Source: an uncultured Candidatus Saccharibacteria bacterium (lineage in GTDB: Bacteria; Patescibacteria; Saccharimonadia; Saccharimonadales; Nanosynbacteraceae). Taken from it: a DNA stretch of 5,184 nucleotides. The notes below the pieces were generated by a model. It searched no databases, was not told the origin of the DNA, and saw only the letters and a program-made list of their open reading frames with translations. Location: assembly GCA_947097375.1 (NCBI GenBank), contig CAMURE010000040.1, positions 1 to 5,184 of the forward strand, read 5' to 3'. The first letter of the stretch is position 1; every line of letters starts with the position of its first letter. The translations under genes were made by a program, and so were the position numbers. Of this stretch, positions 1 through 4,954 are shown one piece after another.

Positions 1-76
1 AATAAGGCTCTCAATGGTTACCCATTGCTCGCATAGAGCTGTTCTCGCATATCGTCTGTGCTTGAACTAGTTATGA
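1..76. other. Unassigned left-edge region without a convincing gene
   Basis: This stretch follows the khpA stop codon and runs off the window. On the minus strand every ATG-initiated frame stops within about 11 codons, so it is not an obvious start of a protein gene. On the plus strand, frame 1 is open from the edge and ends in TAG at 34-36 (residues NKALNGYPLLA), and another frame stays open to TAG at 68-70. Either could be the tail of a convergent gene, but there is too little sequence to decide. The minus strand carries nested inverted repeats (listed separately), so the 5' part of a structured RNA or of an mRNA leader is an alternative. Confidence 0.5.
7..39 (-). other. Possible RNA stem-loop with GUAA tetraloop
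   Basis: Read on the minus strand, CAATGG (27-22) and CCATTG (17-12) form a perfect 6-bp stem closed by GTAA, a GNRA-type tetraloop. Directly outside it, GCTCT (39-35) can pair with AGAGC (11-7), leaving ATGCGAG (34-28) as a one-sided 7-nt bulge. The bulge sequence ATGCGAG also occurs upstream at 50-44. GCTC (39-36) could instead pair with GAGC (30-27), giving a competing hairpin. The pairing is visible in the sequence. That it is a functional RNA is inference, and I could not match it to RNase P RNA, SRP RNA, tmRNA or a riboswitch class I know. Confidence 0.35.
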
Positions 77-100
77 TTATATATCAAGATCATCTAGTTC
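64..100. repeat. Long imperfect inverted repeat over the khpA stop codon
   Basis: On the plus strand GAACTAG (64-70) plus ATGAT (73-77) are complementary to ATCAT (89-93) plus CTAGTTC (94-100). This gives a 12-bp stem with a 2-nt bulge (71-72) and an 11-nt AT-rich loop (78-88). It spans the last codons and the TAA stop of khpA. No T-run follows on either strand, so it is not a standard intrinsic terminator. It could still mark an mRNA 3' end, or act as a bidirectional barrier if a convergent gene ends at the left edge. Confidence 0.45.
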
Positions 101-105
101 TGCAA
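76..105 (-). promoter_or_regulatory. Possible promoter inside the 3' end of khpA
   Basis: A perfect TATAAT lies at 81-76 on the minus strand. A weak -35 match, TTGCAG, lies at 105-100 with an 18-nt spacer. The start point would fall near position 69 and read into the unassigned left-edge region. The -10 sits in a 13-nt stretch identical to the one holding the -10 box ahead of the ftsA-like gene (71-83 versus 4893-4905). AT-rich sequence gives TATAAT by chance easily, and the -35 is poor, so confidence is low. Confidence 0.3.
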
Positions 106-469
106 GCTCTTTTCGAGCATTTTCTGCATAAGAAGAGCTGTTTTCCACAGTTTCATCTGTTGAGTTGTCCACAGAATCATCATCTGCAGCAGTGGTCACA
201 GTTTGTGCAGCACTCGTAAAGCCGTCATTATTGACAATCTTGAGGTTGTAGCGCGCATCATTTTTTGTCCCCAATGCCCTGAGTAGCGTCCGCAGACTTT
301 GCGCTGTACCGCCACGCTTACCGATAACCCGACCGAGGTCCTCTGGGTTAACCGTCAACGTGAGCAATACTCCTTTTTCATCAATCAAACGCTCGACGAC
401 GACATCTTCTGGATGTCCAACCAGCGCCTTTACCACGTATTCTACAAATTGCTGATCTATCGTTGACAT
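77..469 (-). CDS. khpA: KhpA-type KH-domain RNA-binding protein with acidic tail
   Basis: This is a small cytoplasmic RNA-binding protein of 130 residues. Residues 1-80 match the KhpA (YlqC) KH domain, with the diagnostic motif VIGKRGGTAQSLR and its GxxG loop G50-K51-R52-G53, which contacts single-stranded RNA. In other bacteria KhpA, often with its partner KhpB/EloR, binds many transcripts and affects cell elongation and peptidoglycan synthesis; partnership here is inference. Residues 83-130 form a Ser/Thr/Asp/Glu-rich, probably disordered extension. Typical KhpA proteins are about 75-85 residues, so this tail is extra. The ATG at 469 is supported by an AAGGAGG ribosome binding site 6 nt upstream. 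It lies 62 bp downstream of mltG with a promoter-like sequence between, so it may be transcribed both alone and by read-through. The gene ends in TAA. Confidence 0.92.
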   Translation of the reverse strand: MSTIDQQFVEYVVKALVGHPEDVVVERLIDEKGVLLTLTVNPEDLGRVIGKRGGTAQSLRTLLRALGTKNDARYNLKIVNNDGFTSAAQTVTTAADDDSVDNSTDETVENSSSYAENARKELAELDDLDI

Positions 470-475
470 ACTGCC

Positions 476-482
476 CCTCCTT
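476..482 (-). promoter_or_regulatory. Strong Shine-Dalgarno of khpA
   Basis: AAGGAGG reads on the minus strand at 482-476, 6 nt before the ATG at 469. It fixes the khpA start and is the best ribosome binding site in the window, in contrast to the genes upstream that rely on coupling. Confidence 0.85.
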
Positions 483-487
483 GGAAT

Positions 488-507
488 TATACTGTACTCC
501 TAGTATA
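488..507. repeat. Perfect 6-bp inverted repeat in the khpA promoter
   Basis: TATACT (488-493) and AGTATA (502-507) are perfect inverted copies separated by 8 nt. The right arm is the proposed -10 box of khpA on the minus strand, and the left arm overlaps a second -10-like TATAAT (491-486). The repeat could be an operator for a dimeric regulator, a 5'-UTR hairpin, or chance in AT-rich sequence. Confidence 0.35.
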
Positions 508-531
508 GCATAGGCGATTTGCCAAGGGCAA
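502..531 (-). promoter_or_regulatory. Likely khpA promoter
   Basis: On the minus strand, TTGCCC (531-526) and TATACT (507-502) are separated by 18 nt, which matches a sigma70-type promoter with a 4/6 -35 and a 5/6 -10. Transcription would start near 495, giving a leader of about 25 nt that includes the full Shine-Dalgarno. A perfect TATAAT at 491-486 is the alternative -10, but it lacks a suitable -35 and would start inside the Shine-Dalgarno, so I prefer the upstream one. Confidence 0.5.
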
Positions 532-1620
532 CTATGGCAATTGGCACTTTTTGGCACAGTGGGCGGTAATATTCGCCTTGTGCTCGGCCTCAGTCTTAGC
601 GAAATAGGTTACGTTATCATCGCCGCTCAAGAAATAAAGGTAATCCTCCTGGGCTGGATCAGCCACAGCATTCAGCGCCGCGAGACCAGGCGCAGCAATT
701 GGCCCAGGTGGTAGCCCCTTGTGAATACGCGTATTATACGGTGATTTAAGTGTGTGCGAGCGGGCGACGCCAGCCTTGTCAGCAGCATAATGATATGTCA
801 CGTCTGACCCCAGTGGTATATCCTTTTTGAGGCGGTTATAAAACACACTGGCGATCCGCCGCATATCCTCGCAGGTCGTTTTACCAGGACAGCCGATTGA
901 CTCGCGCTGAACAATCGAAGCCAGCGTCAACCCTTGATACAGCGACAGTCCTCGAGCTGCAAATTTCTTTTCGAGATTATTCTCAGTTACCACCCGGTCT
1001 AGCTCACTGATGGCCCGCTGCAAGGCTTGCTGGGCGGTTGCGTCTGACGGCAAAAAATACGTATCACCATAAATATAGCCCTCGAGATCGGCAGTCGCTG
1101 GCTTACTTTTTAGTACCGTACCGGTATAAGTAGCAGCAAAGGCGGCTGTGATTTGCTCATCGCTATAACCAGCCCGCTTGAGGGCGCTAGCAACATCGGT
1201 CTTTTGAGTAGCGGGCGTCGAAGTCTTGTCGCGCAGTGTCGCCCCAGGATAAAACAGCACCGAACGCCGGTCCGGCTTACCGCTGAGTAGATGATCAAGC
1301 ACCGACGCTACGTCCTGATCTTGTGTAAAGCTATACACGCCTTTATTGAACGTGCCGATGACATTATTTAACTTGAGGTAAATCGTCATGGCGAAAGCAC
1401 TACGAATAATCTTTTTATCTTCAAGTTTTTTGGCGATGACCTGCGCCGTGTCGCCACTGGCGATCTCGACACTAATTTTTTGCCGCGCTGCTGCATCGAC
1501 CGGACGAAGCATTTGCTTGTACCAAATGACACTGCCAAGCAGCACCACGCCCACTACCGCAACAATTGCTGATACGATAATGAGCCATAACCGCCGTTTT
1601 TTAATCTTCATTTTCTTCAT
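532..1620 (-). CDS. mltG: Endolytic murein transglycosylase MltG (YceG-like)
   Basis: MltG cleaves nascent peptidoglycan glycan strands in the periplasmic or outer face of the membrane and is thought to set glycan length by ending polymerisation. The 362-residue protein has a Lys/Arg-rich N-terminus followed by one membrane segment (about 11-34), placing the rest outside. Residues 45-115 look like the LysM-like subdomain. The YceG catalytic part follows: LEGYIYGDTYFLP (179-191), LASIVQRES with the likely catalytic Glu240 (equivalent to E. coli E218), ASVFYNRL (257-264), SPYNTRIHKGLPPGPIAAPG (293-312) and DYLYFLSG (326-333). All signature blocks are intact. A short insertion after Glu240 carries Cys244 and Cys250, and the C-terminus carries Cys354 and Cys359; these are the only cysteines. 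Its ATG overlaps the ruvX stop by 4 nt and has GGAGGT 6 nt upstream, which favours this start over Met4. The gene ends in TAG. Confidence 0.95.
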   Translation of the reverse strand: MKKMKIKKRRLWLIIVSAIVAVVGVVLLGSVIWYKQMLRPVDAAARQKISVEIASGDTAQVIAKKLEDKKIIRSAFAMTIYLKLNNVIGTFNKGVYSFTQDQDVASVLDHLLSGKPDRRSVLFYPGATLRDKTSTPATQKTDVASALKRAGYSDEQITAAFAATYTGTVLKSKPATADLEGYIYGDTYFLPSDATAQQALQRAISELDRVVTENNLEKKFAARGLSLYQGLTLASIVQRESIGCPGKTTCEDMRRIASVFYNRLKKDIPLGSDVTYHYAADKAGVARSHTLKSPYNTRIHKGLPPGPIAAPGLAALNAVADPAQEDYLYFLSGDDNVTYFAKTEAEHKANITAHCAKKCQLP

Positions 1621-2021
1621 CCGTGCACCTCCAAATAATCTTGCAAAATAATACTCGCCGCCTCAGCATCGATGTCGCCTTTATCTTTGACCTTGCCAGC
1701 CAGGCGCTGTTCGGCTTGAACACTAGTTAGTGATTCATCCTGATAGGCAATCTCGGCATCAATATCTAGCTGACCAAGGCGTCTGACAAAATCAACCACA
1801 AACTCCGTCTGCTGTGTTGGTTTGCCGGACTGATTGCGCGGATAGCCGACCACTACCAGCGAAATATCGTGCCGCAGCATAATCTCTGCCAGCTCCTCCA
1901 TGACCCGCTCGTCGTTAGCCACCCAGCCAAACGGTACCGCGATCCGCACCTGTGAATCGGCCATCGCCAGACCGATCCGTTTCTCGCCCACATCCAGCGC
2001 TAGGAAGTTCTTAGCTTTCAT
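1617..2021 (-). CDS. ruvX: YqgF/RuvX family nuclease (putative Holliday junction resolvase)
   Basis: This cytoplasmic RNase H-fold protein of 134 residues has the usual family length (E. coli YqgF is 138). Members act in 16S rRNA 5'-end maturation, and a Holliday-junction resolvase role has been proposed from the fold. Visible motifs are FLALDVGEKRIG with the first metal-binding Asp10, VVVGYPRNQSG (56-66), YQDESLTSVQAE with Asp95/Glu96 (93-104), and DIDAEAASIILQDYL, where Asp118 is the likely last catalytic acid. All expected acids are present, so it should be active. The ATG lies inside the 3' end of the upstream membrane-protein gene (11-nt overlap) and has no clear Shine-Dalgarno, so it is probably translated by coupling. 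It overlaps mltG by ATGA. RuvX next to MltG is a recurrent bacterial neighbourhood. The gene ends in TGA. Confidence 0.94.
   Translation of the reverse strand: MKAKNFLALDVGEKRIGLAMADSQVRIAVPFGWVANDERVMEELAEIMLRHDISLVVVGYPRNQSGKPTQQTEFVVDFVRRLGQLDIDAEIAYQDESLTSVQAEQRLAGKVKDKGDIDAEAASIILQDYLEVHG
1627..1632 (-). promoter_or_regulatory. Shine-Dalgarno of mltG inside ruvX
   Basis: GGAGGT reads on the minus strand at 1632-1627, 6 nt before the mltG ATG (1620), within the last codons of ruvX. It selects the first of two nearby Met codons and allows mltG to be initiated independently as well as by coupling through the ATGA overlap. Confidence 0.8.
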
Positions 2022-3624
2022 TGAGCTTGAATTCGATGTTTATTCGTTTGGTATCATTTGGCACGGTGCGCACCCAGAACGGAGAGAATTTCACATCAAC
2101 ATTTTCGATACCTTTGATAGCTTCAAGCGCCGACTGGATGTCACCATAACTTTTACCGCGCGACTGCTCCTTGACCTTTTCTTCATCAATGGTTGGGCCG
2201 ACAACGGCATTGGCGGTGATGTGAGTAATGAAGTTACCGCCTTGACCGCTAAACTGTGCGAACTTTGCGCTATCGACACCATCTTTATAGATTTTTTGCG
2301 ACTGCTTGCCCTCTAGTTCCTTGTTGGCGGTCGCCTTGAGGTAGGTGCTTAACTCTGATTTTTCGATACCAACCATCGAGGCGGTCACCACTGTTTTGAG
2401 CGTCACTGCACTGGCCGCTTCGCTGTCAATAGCGACACTTGGAGTTGGCGCACTACGCTGCTCTTGGTAGCTTTCTTTGATGGTGACAGTTGACCCACCG
2501 AATGATTGTTCGACCTTGGCACGGAGAGAATCGGCCTTTTTCTCGTTTAATAAGTCGCCGGCGCGCTTGACATCGTCGCTACTGACCACCGTCACCTCGC
2601 GGCTGCTACCGCCTGATGTTTCACCGACAAGGGCAGCGCTAACTCCTGATGGCATTCCCGATACCGAACCACTTTCACCGTTATATTCCGCCCCGATATT
2701 GGCAGCCGTCACCATGACCGTTGAGCCCGAGGCATTGGAGCGACTAAACGTCACCGCGCTATCAGTCGTAAAGGTCATCCCACCGCTCGTACGGATTGAT
2801 GTCCCGGCCGGAATGGTCTTATCCAGCAGGCTAATAGAATCAGTCGCGACACGTAGCTTGCCCTTGGCCCGCTCACCAACTTTCTTCTTGCCGGTCGCCG
2901 AGAACTCAACGGATAACTCTGCTTTTTGCTCCTGCCGGCGCGCCTTGATCACGTCAGCAGCCGGATCAGTCGTCCCGTCAGTCCTGAGTGTCACTTTCTT
3001 ATTTACCGTCACCGTTGTCGTCTTGGCCGTGATAATCACTCGCGCGTGCGGTGCAAACCAAATCGCCCATACCAAAAACCCAATGAGTAGCAGCGCGGCG
3101 CCGCCGATCAGTAAGAACTTTTTACGAAATAGATTAAAGTTCGGGACTTTTGGTGCTGTCTTGTTCTTGTTAGCGTTATCCGCCGGCTTTGGAGCCTCGT
3201 CGTCCTGTTTTTTGGATGAATCAGCGATGGCCGAATCAATCGCTTTATCCGTTTCATCAACAGGTTGCGCGCTCTTTTCTAGCTCGCCAACCGGTAGCTC
3301 ACGCCCATCAATGACATCATTTTCGTCGTCCACCTTCAGCACCGGAACCTCGGCCATTTCTGGCTTACTCTGGAGCGTCTTGGCCACCGGAATTTTGGCT
3401 GCTGCTGCTAGACCAGACAGAATCGCATCACCGGTAATCAGCACGACTCGCTTATCAACCGATGCAGCTGTCCGAGCAATGAGCCGCATATTAACAGCAC
3501 TACGCAGCACACCAACTCGCTTTGGTGGCACCAGCGCAATAATCCGCTCCTTCGACGCCTTTACCTTACCAACAATGGCAGTGATATCATCTTCGACGTC
3601 AATGTAAATAACATCTTTATTCAT
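2011..3624 (-). CDS. Single-pass membrane protein with exported beta-rich 'baseplate J-like' region
   Basis: This 537-residue protein is of unknown function. Residues 1-90 form a compact alternating alpha/beta domain (VIYIDVEDD, RIIALVPPKR, RVVLITGDAIL), possibly Rossmann-like and probably cytoplasmic. Residues 91-165 are an acidic, Pro/Lys-rich, likely disordered linker. A membrane segment spans about 170-190, preceded by FRKK, which suggests the N-terminus is inside. The exported part is Thr/Ser/Val-rich: TIPAGTSIRT and GMTFTTDSAVTF (270-293), then MVTAANIGAEYNG, resemble the beta domain that makes databases label such proteins 'baseplate J/gp47' in CPR genomes. The C-terminus has an alpha/beta pattern ending SPFWVRTVPND. 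It contains no cysteine. The ATG directly abuts the ftsA-like stop codon (TAG-ATG) with no Shine-Dalgarno, so translation is probably coupled. I infer an envelope partner of the FtsA-like ATPase; a phage origin is unlikely, as no other phage gene is present. The gene ends in TAA. Confidence 0.85.
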   Translation of the reverse strand: MNKDVIYIDVEDDITAIVGKVKASKERIIALVPPKRVGVLRSAVNMRLIARTAASVDKRVVLITGDAILSGLAAAAKIPVAKTLQSKPEMAEVPVLKVDDENDVIDGRELPVGELEKSAQPVDETDKAIDSAIADSSKKQDDEAPKPADNANKNKTAPKVPNFNLFRKKFLLIGGAALLLIGFLVWAIWFAPHARVIITAKTTTVTVNKKVTLRTDGTTDPAADVIKARRQEQKAELSVEFSATGKKKVGERAKGKLRVATDSISLLDKTIPAGTSIRTSGGMTFTTDSAVTFSRSNASGSTVMVTAANIGAEYNGESGSVSGMPSGVSAALVGETSGGSSREVTVVSSDDVKRAGDLLNEKKADSLRAKVEQSFGGSTVTIKESYQEQRSAPTPSVAIDSEAASAVTLKTVVTASMVGIEKSELSTYLKATANKELEGKQSQKIYKDGVDSAKFAQFSGQGGNFITHITANAVVGPTIDEEKVKEQSRGKSYGDIQSALEAIKGIENVDVKFSPFWVRTVPNDTKRINIEFKLNES

Positions 3625-4887
3625 CTATATTTTAAGTAATCGGTTAACTTTATCCATCAAGCCATGAGCGTCTTGATTACTTACCATTGTATCATACCCA
3701 ACCCGCAGCAGGCCCATTACCGTGATAAATGTGTGATCCGTGATATCGCCAGTTGTGTCAGTAATACCGATGACATCAGAGGGTTTGATATGCTGAATGG
3801 TTGGCTTTTTCGTAAACGGCAGCTCCTTGTACCACGGCTGATTGGCCAGTGCATCAACGAGCTGCTGTAAGCTCGCACCACCGCCACACAGCAAGATCCG
3901 GTTCGGTAAATGATCGACGCTGTCAAAATCACCGAGCGCCAGCTCAACGCCCGACAGCCATACCTCAAGGGTTTTGTCAATCGCCCCGTCAAGTTTGCGC
4001 TTGAGGGTTGGCTTGATATATTCCTTGTCCGTATTCACCTTCAGCTTTTCCGCTTCTTTGTAACCGAGGTCCAGATCCGTCGCAATCATCCGCGTAAAGC
4101 TCCGTCCACCGATGCCAAACATCTTGGTGCCCTCGACACCACCATCATTGACAACCGCAATATCGGTCGTGCCGCCACCGCAGTCGATCAAGATCGCCGT
4201 AAAATTAGAATTCGCATCCGTACCGAGCACACTTCGGCTAACCGCAAACGGTTCGGCCGCCACGGCGATTAGCTCCAGCGCTAACTCGTCAGCCACCTTT
4301 TCCAGCGCCCCGATATGCACCATTGGCGCAAATGCCGTATAAATCTGCACCGCCACGTCCCGCCCCTGAAAACCGATCGGGTTTGACACCTTGTAGCCGT
4401 CAATATGAATGCTGACTAGCGCTGAGTTAACCAGCTTTACCTCGACATCCTCATTGCCAGTTTCCAGCGCAATCTGCGCCTGTGCCTTGCCCTGCGCCCG
4501 CTCCTGCACTTTCTCGATAATGAATTCCATCTCGGCAACGTCCAGCGGCTTATCGGGCTGCGGCCGGCGATAGCGAATGGTGTTGGTCACACCCTTGACC
4601 AGCTCACCGGCGATACCGATGATCACCCGCTTGGCCTGAACGCCAGCCTTATCCTCGGCCTCGGTCAGCGCCGCTTCACAATTAGTCACCACGCCAGCGA
4701 TATCAGCAATCGCGCCTTGATGCATGTCGCCCAGATTCTGCTGCGCCCGACCAACCCCGATAATCTCGATATCATCATCCTTGATCTCGGCGATCAGCGC
4801 CTTGATATACTCCGTACCAATGTCGAGACCGACCAGGTACTGGTGTTCATCTTTGTCTGTCTTCTTGAAAAGCCTATCTAACACCAT
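3625..4887 (-). CDS. ftsA: FtsA-like actin-fold ATPase (FtsA/PilM superfamily)
   Basis: This 420-residue cytoplasmic protein has the actin/Hsp70 nucleotide fold. Phosphate-1 is YLVGLDIGTEYIKAL (17-31, Asp22), an SHS2-type subdomain falls at about 85-200, phosphate-2 is ILIDCGGGTTDIAVV (232-246, Asp235), and the adenosine motif is ILLCGGGASL (341-350). The stretch VSNPIGFQGRDVAVQIYTAF resembles the NPxGxxG region of FtsA more than PilM. The C-terminus, GLMDKVNRLLKI (409-420), is a short amphipathic helix after a flexible linker, like the membrane-targeting tip of FtsA. FtsA tethers FtsZ filaments to the membrane; PilM instead couples type IV pilus parts. FtsA is my preferred call, but ftsZ is not adjacent, and the abutting downstream gene encodes a bitopic protein, so a PilM-like role is possible. 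The ATG at 4887 has no Shine-Dalgarno, and a promoter lies so close that the mRNA may be almost leaderless. The gene ends in TAG. Confidence 0.82.
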   Translation of the reverse strand: MVLDRLFKKTDKDEHQYLVGLDIGTEYIKALIAEIKDDDIEIIGVGRAQQNLGDMHQGAIADIAGVVTNCEAALTEAEDKAGVQAKRVIIGIAGELVKGVTNTIRYRRPQPDKPLDVAEMEFIIEKVQERAQGKAQAQIALETGNEDVEVKLVNSALVSIHIDGYKVSNPIGFQGRDVAVQIYTAFAPMVHIGALEKVADELALELIAVAAEPFAVSRSVLGTDANSNFTAILIDCGGGTTDIAVVNDGGVEGTKMFGIGGRSFTRMIATDLDLGYKEAEKLKVNTDKEYIKPTLKRKLDGAIDKTLEVWLSGVELALGDFDSVDHLPNRILLCGGGASLQQLVDALANQPWYKELPFTKKPTIQHIKPSDVIGITDTTGDITDHTFITVMGLLRVGYDTMVSNQDAHGLMDKVNRLLKI

Positions 4888-4897
4888 AGTCTTTATG

Positions 4898-4934
4898 ATT
4901 ATATACCATTTGGATGTGGATTGGCTAGTTTTTT
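4898..4934 (-). promoter_or_regulatory. Promoter of the ftsA-like operon, nearly leaderless
   Basis: On the minus strand a perfect TATAAT (4903-4898) lies 18 nt downstream of TAGCCA (4927-4922, 4/6 match to TTGACA). An A6 tract (4934-4929) sits just upstream, as in UP-like elements. The start point should fall near 4891, only about 4 nt before the ATG at 4887, and no Shine-Dalgarno is present. TATATA preceded by TGG, two bases upstream, is an alternative extended -10. I see no intrinsic terminator for alaS in the 67-bp gap, so alaS read-through is also possible. Confidence 0.6.
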
Positions 4935-4954
4935 ACGAGGATAATTAACCAGCC

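Noticed and set aside
520..531. TTGCC/GGCAA hairpin after mltG as an intrinsic terminator
   Set aside because: The stem is only 5 bp with a 3-nt loop, and no T-run follows on either strand. It also overlaps the proposed khpA -35 region.
2477..3607. Long plus-strand open frame of 376 codons opposite the membrane-protein gene
   Set aside because: It is an antisense shadow. Its product is a low-complexity Ser/Thr/Ala/Leu mixture with no motifs, while the minus strand has a coherent domain layout and tight operon junctions.
2011..3624. Prophage or contractile injection baseplate gene
   Set aside because: Only a beta domain resembles baseplate J. The protein has its own membrane segment, sits between housekeeping genes, and no other phage genes are visible.
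3910..4272. Plus-strand open frame opposite the ftsA-like gene
   Set aside because: It lies fully within a gene whose ATP-binding motifs are intact, it has no family motifs, and it has no separate promoter or ribosome binding site worth noting.
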